Positions 8,995-17,590 of a DNA stretch of 64,000 nucleotides are shown here, one piece after another. A program made the position numbers and the translations under genes. Each line of letters starts with the position of its first letter. Position 1 is the first letter of the stretch. Source of the DNA: Merdimonas faecis (GTDB lineage Bacteria > Bacillota > Clostridia > Lachnospirales > Lachnospiraceae); NCBI RefSeq assembly GCF_001754075.1, contig NZ_MIEH01000018.1, positions 310,001-374,000 of the forward strand, in the 5' to 3' direction. The notes under the pieces are model-generated. The model was not told the origin of the DNA, made no database searches, and worked only from the letters and a program-made list of their open reading frames with translations.

Positions 8995-9273
8995 TTATTG
9001 CTGGTATTCGACCGTCCGGATGTATCCTGACACCTTCATTTCATCCTCTGTATAATACTCCACCTGAAGGGAACGGCCGCCGATCAGGATCAGTCCGACT
9101 TTTGTCCGGACTTTGACACAGGAGTCCGTATACTCTGCGATTCCCCGGTAATTTTCCAGACGAAGTTCTGTCTGACCCGTTACCGTAAGGATCGGCATCC
9201 CCAGTGCTACGTCCTTGGGGACTTCAGACCATTCGGCAATTTTGTTTCCAAGAGAATTTTTTTCTTTTTTCAT
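8995..9273 (-). CDS. yqfC: Sporulation protein YqfC (YabP/YqfC family)
   Basis: A 92-residue all-beta protein of the YabP/YqfC fold, with the motifs LGMPILTVTGQTELRLENYRG (residues 23-43) and VGLILIGGRSLQVEYYTEDEM. In Bacillus yqfC is transcribed by sigma-E and the protein probably works with YqfD in the mother cell during engulfment. It is the first gene of the yqfC-yqfD-phoH-ybeY group; a candidate sigma-E promoter lies just upstream. Confidence 0.9.
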   Translation of the reverse strand: MKKEKNSLGNKIAEWSEVPKDVALGMPILTVTGQTELRLENYRGIAEYTDSCVKVRTKVGLILIGGRSLQVEYYTEDEMKVSGYIRTVEYQQ

Positions 9274-9300
9274 AAAGCGCCATTTCCGGAAATTTATACT

Positions 9301-9330
9301 AATTTATGAATAAATGAATGGAAATTATGC
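9301..9330 (-). promoter_or_regulatory. yqfC: Candidate sigma-E promoter for yqfC
   Basis: On the minus strand GCATAAT (9324-9330) and CATAAATT (9301-9308) are separated by 15 bp. They match the sigma-E consensus -35 (K-M-ATATT, 6 of 7) and -10 (CATACAHT, 7 of 8). The leader to the yqfC ATG would be about 20 nt. The match is by eye. Confidence 0.5.
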
Positions 9331-9400
9331 ATGTCTGAGGAAATTTGGTCAAAGCAATCTTTACAAATTTTTACAATATCTTTAAGAATTCATATTTTTC

Positions 9401-9429
9401 TTGTGTTTCTAAATTAATAACATTATACT
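9401..9429 (+). promoter_or_regulatory. Sigma-A promoter of the MBOAT/DHHW operon
   Basis: TTGTGT (9401-9406), a 17-bp spacer and TATACT (9424-9429) lie upstream of the MBOAT gene, giving a leader of about 60 nt. The region is divergent from the yqfC promoter. Confidence 0.65.
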
Positions 9430-9439
9430 GATAATGTCG

Positions 9440-9478
9440 GGGACTGTAGGATTACGTCTGAAATCAGTCCCTGCAGTC
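9440..9478 (+). promoter_or_regulatory. Leader with two mutually exclusive hairpins before the MBOAT gene
   Basis: GGGACTG (9440-9446) pairs perfectly with CAGTCCC (9465-9471). Alternatively GACTGTAGG (9442-9450) pairs with CCTGCAGTC (9470-9478, one G-U). The two share bases and cannot coexist. The second ends one base before the GGAGAGGGG ribosome-binding site, so folding could affect translation. Confidence 0.35.
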
Positions 9479-9495
9479 TGGAGAGGGGAAAAGTT

Positions 9496-10917
9496 ATGGT
9501 TTTTTCAAGTCTGATATTTTTATTTGTTTTTTTAGTTTCCAATCTTATCATTTATCTGCTGATTGATAAGAAATATAAAAATAAAGTTCTTCTTATTTTT
9601 TCTCTGATATTTTATGCCTGGGGCGGGCCGAAATACCTGATCCTGCTGGTAGGAGAAACATTTGCGAGCTGGTTCTTTGCTCTGAAGATCCAGCATTCCA
9701 AAAATAAACGCAGCCGGAAACTATATATGCTGGGAGAATGTATTGTTCTTCTGGGATTACTTGGATATTTCAAATATGCAGTCTTTTTCATGGAAAATTT
9801 CCAGGCTTTATTTGGAGTCCCGGATGTGATTCCTAATATTGTTCTGCCGATTGGAATTTCTTTTTATACGTTTCAGCTGCTTTCCTATGTTGTGGACGTA
9901 TATCGGCGGGAAATCCATGCGCAGCCGGTATTCTGGAAGCTGCTTCTGTATTCCAGCTTGTTCCACCAGTGTATCGCCGGCCCTATTGTCCGCTATGAAA
10001 CGGTTGCAGATGAAATAGATAACCGAACCGTTAATCAGACAGATATTTACATGGGAGTCCGCAGGTTCTGTATCGGACTTGCAAAAAAATCAATTCTTGC
10101 CAATTCCTGTGCAGAGATTGCAGATTCTCTGATCCTGCCGGGAAGCGATGCCCTTGCGTCTCAGTCTACACTTGGTCTGTGGCTTGGGATGTTTGCATAT
10201 ATGCTTCAGATATATCTGGACTTTTCAGCTTATTCCGATATGGCGATCGGCATGGGGCGCATGGTAGGATTCCATTATCTGGAAAACTTTAATTATCCTT
10301 ATATTGCGAAATCTGTACAGGATTTCTGGCGCAGATGGCATATTTCTCTTAGTACTTTCTTCAGAGATTATGTTTATATTCCTTTAGGCGGAAGCCGCTG
10401 CTCTAAGGAAAAGATTATCCGGAACATGGCAGTGGTATGGTTTTTGACCGGTATGTGGCACGGAGCCAGTTGGAATTATATTTTCTGGGGAATCTATTAT
10501 CTGATCTTTCTGCTATTGGAGCGCTTTGTAATCGGAGATAAGATTCCCGGACCTTTGAAACATGTCTATACCTTGCTGGTAGTTTTCTTTGGATGGGTTA
10601 TTTTCAAATTTGAGAGTCTGGGAGAACTGGGACATGTATTGATTGGACTGTTTGGAATCGGGACCTCCGGCTTTACCGGAATGGATGTAGGAACCATGTT
10701 TTTGAGCAATATTTTTCTATTGCTCTTTGCGTCGGTTGCCTGCACTCCGCTTGGCAAGACAATCCGCCAAATTTTGATCCGCTATGGAACCCGCAACCCC
10801 GTTTCCTTCATGGTATTCAACATCACGGAGATGATCGTACCGCCGATTCTCCTGATTTTATCTGTCCTGGCACTGATCGGAAACAGCTATAATCCGTTCT
10901 TGTATTTTCAGTTTTAA
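9496..10917 (+). CDS. MBOAT family O-acyltransferase (AlgI/DltB-like)
   Basis: A 473-residue polytopic enzyme with about ten membrane helices. The MBOAT signature is present: QDFWRRWHISLSTFFRDYVY then IPLGGSR, and further on GMWHGASWNYIFWG, whose His is the likely catalytic residue. Such proteins pass an acyl group, usually acetyl, across the membrane to a partner that modifies an extracellular glycan or teichoic acid. The partner is the DHHW protein encoded 15 bp downstream. AGAGGGG stands 7 nt before the ATG. The substrate (peptidoglycan, exopolysaccharide or teichoic acid) cannot be told from sequence. Confidence 0.92.
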   Translation: MVFSSLIFLFVFLVSNLIIYLLIDKKYKNKVLLIFSLIFYAWGGPKYLILLVGETFASWFFALKIQHSKNKRSRKLYMLGECIVLLGLLGYFKYAVFFMENFQALFGVPDVIPNIVLPIGISFYTFQLLSYVVDVYRREIHAQPVFWKLLLYSSLFHQCIAGPIVRYETVADEIDNRTVNQTDIYMGVRRFCIGLAKKSILANSCAEIADSLILPGSDALASQSTLGLWLGMFAYMLQIYLDFSAYSDMAIGMGRMVGFHYLENFNYPYIAKSVQDFWRRWHISLSTFFRDYVYIPLGGSRCSKEKIIRNMAVVWFLTGMWHGASWNYIFWGIYYLIFLLLERFVIGDKIPGPLKHVYTLLVVFFGWVIFKFESLGELGHVLIGLFGIGTSGFTGMDVGTMFLSNIFLLLFASVACTPLGKTIRQILIRYGTRNPVSFMVFNITEMIVPPILLILSVLALIGNSYNPFLYFQF

Positions 10918-10932
10918 GAGGTGTTTGATCAA

Positions 10933-12264
10933 ATGAAAAGTCAGAAAGTTACAAAAAAGCAAAAAAGACTGATTTATATGTTCCGGGCCATCAGCGTGCG
11001 CATCTTTGCTGCTGTTATGGTGATCGGCGGATTTCTGGGACTGTTGTTCTTTGTACGGCCAGATACCTCAGAGGTTGAAAAACGTACTTTGACAGAATTT
11101 CCAAAGCCGACTCTTTCTTCGCTGTGGAATGGAGAATTTTTCTCCGACCTTTCTCTGTGGTATTCTGATACTTATCCGATGAGGGATCAGCTGATCGCCG
11201 CAGACCAGAAGGTGGAAAGTGTTTATGGAATTAAGACTTCAACGATGATGGTAGGCAATCAGAAGCAGAGCGATGACATTCCGGATGCGGATGCAAAGAA
11301 AGCCGACAGTAAAGACGCCAAGGAAGTGGAGGAAATATCCGCTCCGGACAGCCGGGCGATGGAGTCCGAAATCCAGAATCAGATCCAGGACAGTCTCTAT
11401 GTGAAAGACGGAGCCGCATATACCATCTACTACTATAATCAGAATGCGGCAGATATCTATACGAGCGCGCTTTCCAAGGCAGCAAAAGAATTAGAAGGCG
11501 AAACCGACGTGTATTCCATCCTGGTTCCTAATAATTCCGGAGCCATGCTGACAGAGCAGGAACTGGAGGATCTGGGCGGTGCAGATCAGAAGCAGGCTAT
11601 CGACTATTACTACAGTTTATCTGATGGCTGCAAGACTATTGATACGATCGACACGCTGCGGGAGCATAATGATGAATACCTGTATTTTCGGAGTGATCAC
11701 CACTGGACGCAGCTGGCGGCATATTATGTATATGAAAATTTCTGCAAAGAAAAAGGGCTTGAGCCTAATAAACTTTCAGATTTCGAAAAAATGACCTTCT
11801 CTCCGTTCCTTGGAACTTTTTACCAGAAGCTGCAGAATGCGGATATGGCTGCAAATCCTGATTCTGTAGATGCATACATACCGATGGCTACCAATGATAT
11901 GACTTATACAGATACGGATGGTTCCCAGGTAGACTGGCATGTGATCGAGGATGTGAGCACCTGGAATGAAAATTCCGGCTACTCCTGCTTCATCGGCGGG
12001 GATAAACCGCTGGCGGTTATAGAAAATCCCGACCTGGATGATGGATCATCCTGTGTAGTTGTCAAAGAATCTTATGGAAACTGTTTCGTGCCCTTCCTGG
12101 TAGACCACTATCAGACCGTGTATGTCATTGACTTCCGTTATACTCAGAATAATGTCATGGATTTTGTAAAGGAACACAAGGTGCAGGATCTTATAATCAT
12201 GAATAACATTTCTATCATCGCAAGTGAAGATGTGGCGACAACAATAGCGGGACTCCTGGAATAG
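10933..12264 (+). CDS. DHHW family protein (AlgJ/AlgX-like SGNH acetyltransferase partner)
   Basis: A 443-residue secreted or membrane-anchored protein with one N-terminal hydrophobic segment (about residues 20-42). The motif FRSDHHWTQLAAYYVYENF gives the DHHW family its name and contributes Asp/His to an SGNH-like site; the nucleophile Ser is probably in VVKESYGNCFVPFL. It should take acyl groups from the MBOAT protein and place them on a surface polymer. An Asp/Lys-rich linker (about 95-130) is low-complexity. I start at ATG 10933, with GAGGTG 9 nt upstream; a GTG at 10921 is also in frame. Confidence 0.85.
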   Translation: MKSQKVTKKQKRLIYMFRAISVRIFAAVMVIGGFLGLLFFVRPDTSEVEKRTLTEFPKPTLSSLWNGEFFSDLSLWYSDTYPMRDQLIAADQKVESVYGIKTSTMMVGNQKQSDDIPDADAKKADSKDAKEVEEISAPDSRAMESEIQNQIQDSLYVKDGAAYTIYYYNQNAADIYTSALSKAAKELEGETDVYSILVPNNSGAMLTEQELEDLGGADQKQAIDYYYSLSDGCKTIDTIDTLREHNDEYLYFRSDHHWTQLAAYYVYENFCKEKGLEPNKLSDFEKMTFSPFLGTFYQKLQNADMAANPDSVDAYIPMATNDMTYTDTDGSQVDWHVIEDVSTWNENSGYSCFIGGDKPLAVIENPDLDDGSSCVVVKESYGNCFVPFLVDHYQTVYVIDFRYTQNNVMDFVKEHKVQDLIIMNNISIIASEDVATTIAGLLE

Positions 12265-12282
12265 GAGCCCCGCTTTATTTTT
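12247..12282 (+). terminator. Terminator of the MBOAT/DHHW operon
   Basis: GCGGGACTCCT and AGGAGCCCCGC pair around GGAAT, with one A-C mismatch, followed by TTTATTTTT. The stem overlaps the DHHW stop codon (12262-12264). Confidence 0.8.
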
Positions 12283-12306
12283 AATGCTTCAGGCGATTTA
12301 CTTTAT

Positions 12307-12840
12307 TTAATTCAGGAAACGCCCTCTCATCCTGCTCCAGATATGACCCTGGAAATACTCATAAGCTTTGTCATAGATGATAAGTCCGATCTGACCGGCC
12401 AGAACCGCGCCAATAAGGAATGGCAAAGATAATTGTCTGGAAAACAAAAGCTCCTGAAATCCGAACAGCACCGGCAGATAGATCACATTGAAGATCACGT
12501 ATTTCAAAATCCAGAACAGGCTTCTTTTCTGGTATTTTTCAGAAAGGCATCCCATCCGTTCCCAGATTCCTTCGATAGCCAGGATATAAAATCCCATAGC
12601 CGCATAGGAAGCTACATAAAATTTATTAGGCACGATCAGGAATCCCAGGATGACGGATGCAAGATAGAAGGCCGCCCCCATTCGGAAGTTTGTTTCCCGG
12701 ATCATGATCCCTACAAAATAAGAGGCTGCGGCCAGCAAAAACAGCGTATTGCTTTCAATAATTCCTCCCAGCATCATAAAGATAACTGTGAGAGCAAGTA
12801 AAAGGCCGCCAAAAGCCAGTATTTTTGCCTTTACATGCAT
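12307..12840 (-). CDS. Hypothetical polytopic membrane protein next to the J-domain gene
   Basis: A 177-residue protein with about six hydrophobic segments, ending in a short basic tail. I do not recognise a family. ATG 12840 is chosen because GGGAGGAG lies about 10 nt upstream; a longer reading from 12888 would run through the Cys-rich end of the J-domain protein. The gene overlaps that upstream gene by 10 bp, which implies co-translation. Together with the DUF5685 gene this makes a three-gene group, suggesting a shared but unknown role at the membrane. Confidence 0.65.
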   Translation of the reverse strand: MHVKAKILAFGGLLLALTVIFMMLGGIIESNTLFLLAAASYFVGIMIRETNFRMGAAFYLASVILGFLIVPNKFYVASYAAMGFYILAIEGIWERMGCLSEKYQKRSLFWILKYVIFNVIYLPVLFGFQELLFSRQLSLPFLIGAVLAGQIGLIIYDKAYEYFQGHIWSRMRGRFLN

Positions 12841-13508
12841 GAACAAAGATCTCCTCCCATACATTCGCACAAGGTGTCTGCACACCACAGGTCACAGCAG
12901 AAATTTCCGGTACCGCAGGTTGGGCTGCCAGTGCCGTATCCTCCGCCATATGGATTGTTCTGGTATCTTCTGCTGTTCCAGCTGAGCTGGTTTAAAAGCT
13001 GGCAGTAACGCTGATTGTTCGGCTCCATGTTCACTGCCTGAGCCGCATGGTCGCGGGCAACGATATTATTGCCAAGTCCTGCGTTTGCAGCGCCGCTTAG
13101 GTAATACCACTCTGCCGTTCGGTTTGGCATCCGGTTCAGAAGATTGATGGCTTCCTGGAACCGGCGGTTATTGATGTAATTATAGACTGCCTGCATTTCC
13201 ACATTCTGAGAGCCGCCGTAGTTCTGGCTTCCGCCCCAGGATCCGGAAGACTGACGTCCGCCATAGCCGCCCTGACTGCCGGAAGAGCCATAGCCATACT
13301 GATATCCTCCGCCGTTCTGGCGTTCCTTCATAATAGTATCATAGGCCTCCTGAATTTCTTTAAACTTCTCTTCTGCCAGATCCGCCAGAGGGTTATTGGC
13401 ATTGGCATCGGGATGGTATTTTCTGGAAAGCTCCCGGTAAGCTTTTTTTATCTCGTCATCCGACGCATTGGGCGATACCCCTAACACATCATATGGATTA
13501 CTGCTCAT
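12831..13508 (-). CDS. J-domain (DnaJ-like) protein with cysteine-rich tail
   Basis: Residues 1-65 are a J domain with HPD intact ([16 protein letters not shown]) that should stimulate an Hsp70. A Gly/Ser/Tyr-rich linker (about 68-110) follows. Residues 115-195 look like two TPR-type repeats. The last ~25 residues are packed with cysteines ([20 protein letters not shown]), which suggests metal binding. It lacks the zinc fingers of true DnaJ, so it is a dedicated co-chaperone. Its neighbours, DUF5685 upstream and a membrane protein downstream, are probably partners. Confidence 0.85.
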   Translation of the reverse strand: MSSNPYDVLGVSPNASDDEIKKAYRELSRKYHPDANANNPLADLAEEKFKEIQEAYDTIMKERQNGGGYQYGYGSSGSQGGYGGRQSSGSWGGSQNYGGSQNVEMQAVYNYINNRRFQEAINLLNRMPNRTAEWYYLSGAANAGLGNNIVARDHAAQAVNMEPNNQRYCQLLNQLSWNSRRYQNNPYGGGYGTGSPTCGTGNFCCDLWCADTLCECMGGDLCSCM

Positions 13509-13520
13509 GTTGATTCATCC

Positions 13521-14354
13521 TCACTTTTCTTTTTCTTTTCGTTCTTTTTCGATTTTGCGGAATCTGTTCCAGACACCATCATATAATATATTTCGTAAAA
13601 TGTCTATATCCAGAATACAGGGAAGTTTCTCAAACTGTGCACTGCACTCGGCAATCATCATGCAGAGCATGTCCCGGCACCGCTCGTGATAATCCGGTTC
13701 CTCAGAGATAGTGCGCAGAGGATTATAGTTTCCTTCTTTCAGATCCTTCTCCAGATCGTCGTAAGCATCCATGATATAGATAAATTTCCCAAGAAAGAAT
13801 CCAAGCGTCCGCAGCGTCTCTTCCCACTGATCCTTTTTCCAGACCATCAGCTCCGCCATGAGCCGTCCGAAACAGCCGGCAGGCTGGTCGATCCCCATGA
13901 TCCCGTCCTGTTCACACCTTGCCAGTGCTTTTAGTTCTTTTTGAATGGCATGGCTCTGCCGGGGATATTTTTTGACTGCCTTTTTTACCCGCCGCCTGAG
14001 AGCGCAGGTTCCCAGGAATCCGCCTATCTTTTTTTCATCGACCCAGTCGTCCCGGAGATGGTAATAGGCCAGGATCAGATTCATATCTGCTCCGTACCCG
14101 GTAAATACGCTCCGCAGGATCTCCTGCTTTTTTACCGGATGTACTTTACAGCGCACTTTCTCGCTTCTAACCTCGGTCTCGTACAGTGAAGTAAGAAGCA
14201 GGACTGCAAAGGTCATGTCATAGGTCAGTGTCATCTGTCCCAGATGGCCGTAGCGTTCCCGAAGCTCCCGGCAAAGGCCGCAGTAAAAGGATTTATACCG
14301 CCGGAAATCCTTGACTTTCAGTTCCGGCTCTAATATCGTCACATATCCAAACAT
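13521..14354 (-). CDS. DUF5685 family protein
   Basis: A 277-residue, mostly helical cytoplasmic protein. It begins MFGYVTILEPELKVKDF and holds a CGLC pair (YKSFYCGLCRELRERYG) and an acidic MDAYDDLEKDLKEGNYNP segment, all features of DUF5685 proteins that occur beside J-domain genes in Clostridia. The helical fold with a DDxxxD-like acidic patch recalls prenyl-synthase-type folds, but no reaction is known. It ends 12 bp before the J-domain gene starts. Confidence 0.75.
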   Translation of the reverse strand: MFGYVTILEPELKVKDFRRYKSFYCGLCRELRERYGHLGQMTLTYDMTFAVLLLTSLYETEVRSEKVRCKVHPVKKQEILRSVFTGYGADMNLILAYYHLRDDWVDEKKIGGFLGTCALRRRVKKAVKKYPRQSHAIQKELKALARCEQDGIMGIDQPAGCFGRLMAELMVWKKDQWEETLRTLGFFLGKFIYIMDAYDDLEKDLKEGNYNPLRTISEEPDYHERCRDMLCMMIAECSAQFEKLPCILDIDILRNILYDGVWNRFRKIEKERKEKEK

Positions 14355-14383
14355 GAGTTTCCCCGTTCTTTACATAAAGAGAT

Positions 14384-15397
14384 TTATAAAAAGGTCTTGT
14401 AGTCTTCGTAGTTTTTCTTTAAAAGCTCCGGTGTATCCAGTCCGTAAGGGCATTTGCTCTTACAATGTCCGCAGTTCAGACAGCCTTCGATCTTCTTCAT
14501 CTTTTCCTGCCACTCCTCTGACAACCATCCTTCCTGCGGGGCACGGCGGAGCATCAGGCTCATACGTGCACAGTTGTTGATCTCGATGCCGGCCGGACAT
14601 GGCATACAATAGCCGCAGCCACGGCAGAAATCTCCGGAAAGCTCTTTCCGGTCTTTCTCAATTTCCTTTTGCAGCGCTTCCGTCAGTGCGGGCGGACAGG
14701 CCTGATAGGACAGGAATTCATCCAGCTCGGACTCTCTTTGTACGCCCCAGATCGGCACCACATGATCAAACTGCGGCTGATCCATAAACGCATAGGCACA
14801 GGCGGAATTGTGGATCAATCCTCCGGCCAGAGCTTTCATGGCAATGAAGCCCATATCTGCCTTCCGGCACATTTCTACGATCTCCAGATCCGCTTCAGAA
14901 GAAAGATAGGAGAACGGGAACTGCATCGTTTCATAAAGGCCGGATTCGATGGCTTCTTTTGCCACAGCGATCCGGTGGTTCGTGATGCCGATATGCCGGA
15001 TCTTTCCTTCCTTTTTTGCCTCCTCGGCTGCCTCGTAAAGCCCGGATCCATCTCCTGGCTTCGGACAGAAGGCCGGATTGTGGAATTGGTAAATATCAAT
15101 ATAATCTGTTTTCAACATTCTAAGACTTTCTTCCAGGTCCTTTTTCAGATCTTCTCCGGTCTGTGCCGCTGTTTTGGTACTGATGATCAGTTTTTCGCGG
15201 ATATAGGAAAACGCCGCTCCCAGCTTTTCTTCACTGTCAGAATAAGCCCTTGCCGTGTCAAAATAGTTGATGCCCTGATAGAATGCCTTCTGCAGCAGAT
15301 AGACGGCATCTTTTTTACTGATCCTCTGGATCGGGAGTGCACCAAAACTGTTCTTGCTGACTTCAATCCCTGTTTTTCCTAAAATGACTTTCTGCAT
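14384..15397 (-). CDS. Aldo/keto reductase with C-terminal 4Fe-4S domain
   Basis: A 337-residue two-domain protein. Residues 1-240 are an aldo/keto reductase barrel (GINYFDTARAYSDSEEKLG; the catalytic Asp and Tyr lie here, and His is in YQFHNP). The C-terminus has CRGCGYCMPCPAGIEI and CLNCGHCKSKCPYGLD, two ferredoxin-type cysteine sets. The family reduces carbonyl compounds or shuttles electrons between NAD(P)H and ferredoxin-like partners; the substrate is not known. Confidence 0.88.
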   Translation of the reverse strand: MQKVILGKTGIEVSKNSFGALPIQRISKKDAVYLLQKAFYQGINYFDTARAYSDSEEKLGAAFSYIREKLIISTKTAAQTGEDLKKDLEESLRMLKTDYIDIYQFHNPAFCPKPGDGSGLYEAAEEAKKEGKIRHIGITNHRIAVAKEAIESGLYETMQFPFSYLSSEADLEIVEMCRKADMGFIAMKALAGGLIHNSACAYAFMDQPQFDHVVPIWGVQRESELDEFLSYQACPPALTEALQKEIEKDRKELSGDFCRGCGYCMPCPAGIEINNCARMSLMLRRAPQEGWLSEEWQEKMKKIEGCLNCGHCKSKCPYGLDTPELLKKNYEDYKTFL

Positions 15398-15439
15398 AGT
15401 AATCTCTCCTTTTTCTATTTCGTTCTGTATATTTTAAAT

Positions 15440-17509
15440 CTATCTGTCTCTCTTCTCCGGTTCCAGGCGATACATGTAAAGCTCATGCAGAGCCCGCGTC
15501 GCACAGATATATCTGGCCTGGGGAAGCAGTGGATTGCCATTTTCTTCATATACGGTAAATACCTGGTCGAACTCCAGCCCCTTGGCGAGATAAAAGGTGG
15601 TAACGGTCAGTCCCGGATGGAAGCTCGTACTGTCCCGGTCGATATAAGAAACGGAAACGCTCCGGTTTTTCAGAAGCATATAGATATCATGTGCCTCGTC
15701 TTCTGTCATGGCCAGCACTGCGGCAGTCTCATATCCGTCCTCCTTCTGAAGTCTTAACTCTTTTACAACCTGATCCAGAAGATCATCGACAGAAGAAAAA
15801 GCAGACTCTGCCACTTCTTTTCCGTGGCGCGCTAAAAACTGCTCCGGCGCCCCGGCGGCTGTCTGAAGTTCCGCTGCATACCGGCTGATCTCCAGGGTGT
15901 TCCTGTAACTTTTATTCAGGTAGATCTTGCGTACCTTTTTCCCGAAAATCCTCGGAAGAAACTGCATGACATCCTGCGACGCATGATCCATGGTCTGAAA
16001 GCGGTCTCCCAGAATGGTCATGCTGCAGGAAAACAGTTCAGCCAGGATCAGGTACTGCATGTAGGAATAGTCCTGCATCTCGTCAATTATCAGATGCTTG
16101 GTCCTCTTATGAGCGCCCTTCCCCAGAAGACGGTACTTTAAATACAGCATGGGAGCCGCATCCTCATACTCGATGAGCCGTCTTTCATAGGGGACATCGG
16201 GAAGTGCAGGATATCCGGCAAACTCCATCAGCCAGTTATAGATCTGATAGATGTCAGTCGTCACGTAAAGGGAGGCAAATTTCTGACAGACCACTTCCGC
16301 TTCTTCTTCGGAAAGCTCCCTTCCACGCAGGGTTTCATACTCGTCGGTCACATATTCCCTGACGGCATCCATTCTTGCCAGCAGGGGAATATTCTGAAAT
16401 TTAAAATAGAACAGCTGGATCAGTTCACTTTCCGTCTTCTTGAGACCCTTGTATTCGATATCCCGGAAATTTAAAAGGCTGTCCTCCAGGATTGCTAAGA
16501 ATCCCTCGATCTGTCCGGCCATTTCCTCGGACTGCTTTTGCTGGTACCGCTCCTCTCTTTCCTTGTCAGGGAACTTCATCATACGTTCCAGCTGATGATA
16601 CCGGTCCTCACAGTCAGGCGCCGTGTCTTTTAATTCACGGTAGGTGAAAAGATCAAAGCTCATCTCCTGCACAGGCTCTTCCCCAAGCTCCGGAAGGATA
16701 TGGGAAATGTAGTCTGCAAACACGCTGTTTGGAGACAGGATCAGAACATCGGAAGACGTAAGGTTCTCCCTGTCGTGGTACAAAAGATAGGCGATCCTGT
16801 GCAGAGCAACAGAGGTTTTTCCGCTTCCGGCCACTCCCTGGATCGCCAGGATCTTATCCCGGGTATTGCGTATGATCGCATTCTGCTCCTTCTGGATGGT
16901 CCGGACGATGTTCTTAAGCTTTACATCCCCATTGGTCCCCAGTTCTTCTTTCAGGATTTCGTCGTCGATCTTGGTGTCGCTTTCAAAGGCATAGATCAGC
17001 CGGCCGTTCCGGATCTTATACTGCCATTTAGAGGTGATCTCTCCTTCCATCACACCGGCAGGCGCCTGATAGGATGCAGGCCCCTTGTCGTAGTCGTAAA
17101 ACAGCTCGCTGACAGGCGCGCGCCAGTCATAGACCAAAGGTGTCATGCCTGCCCGTTCGGCAAAGTTGGCAATTCCGATATAGAAGGTTTCCGGATCCTC
17201 CTCGCCCTCATAGCAGAAATCCACCCGGCCAAAGAACGGGGACTTTTGCATCTTTCGGATCCTTCTTCTTAACAGGATCAGCTCCTGGTTGGCGTTGACC
17301 TGGCCAAGCAGAGCCTGCTGGTTGTCGTAGTTTTCGTAGCCATACTGGTCCATCTCTGTATAATTTTCCCAGTAGTAATCGTGCATCCGTTCAATATCCT
17401 TCTGCCCTTCCACCAGAGAAGCCTCGATGGTTTCCAGCTTCTTATTCAATTTTTCCGTGATTTCCCGTAAAAAGTCCGTGACTTGTGTATTTCTTTCCAT
17501 GCTGTCCAT
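15440..17509 (-). CDS. helD: HelD-like UvrD/Rep-family helicase
   Basis: A 689-residue superfamily 1 ATPase. The N-terminal ~100 residues are a coiled coil, as in HelD, which inserts into RNA polymerase and frees stalled enzyme. Walker A is GVAGSGKTSVALHRIAYLLY near 230; Walker B is LIIDEMQDYSYMQY; late motifs are FYLAKGLEFDQV and YICATRALHELYMY. UvrD-type DNA helicases share the core, but the coiled-coil N-terminus points to HelD. ATG 17509 has GGGAG 11 nt upstream; an ATG at 17500 is possible. Confidence 0.85.
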   Translation of the reverse strand: MDSMERNTQVTDFLREITEKLNKKLETIEASLVEGQKDIERMHDYYWENYTEMDQYGYENYDNQQALLGQVNANQELILLRRRIRKMQKSPFFGRVDFCYEGEEDPETFYIGIANFAERAGMTPLVYDWRAPVSELFYDYDKGPASYQAPAGVMEGEITSKWQYKIRNGRLIYAFESDTKIDDEILKEELGTNGDVKLKNIVRTIQKEQNAIIRNTRDKILAIQGVAGSGKTSVALHRIAYLLYHDRENLTSSDVLILSPNSVFADYISHILPELGEEPVQEMSFDLFTYRELKDTAPDCEDRYHQLERMMKFPDKEREERYQQKQSEEMAGQIEGFLAILEDSLLNFRDIEYKGLKKTESELIQLFYFKFQNIPLLARMDAVREYVTDEYETLRGRELSEEEAEVVCQKFASLYVTTDIYQIYNWLMEFAGYPALPDVPYERRLIEYEDAAPMLYLKYRLLGKGAHKRTKHLIIDEMQDYSYMQYLILAELFSCSMTILGDRFQTMDHASQDVMQFLPRIFGKKVRKIYLNKSYRNTLEISRYAAELQTAAGAPEQFLARHGKEVAESAFSSVDDLLDQVVKELRLQKEDGYETAAVLAMTEDEAHDIYMLLKNRSVSVSYIDRDSTSFHPGLTVTTFYLAKGLEFDQVFTVYEENGNPLLPQARYICATRALHELYMYRLEPEKRDR

Positions 17510-17590
17510 GCGGTCAAATTCTCCCTACGTTATCTGAGATAAATATCAGAATTTCAATAAATTATATTTTATCACAGATCCGGGCTCTTG

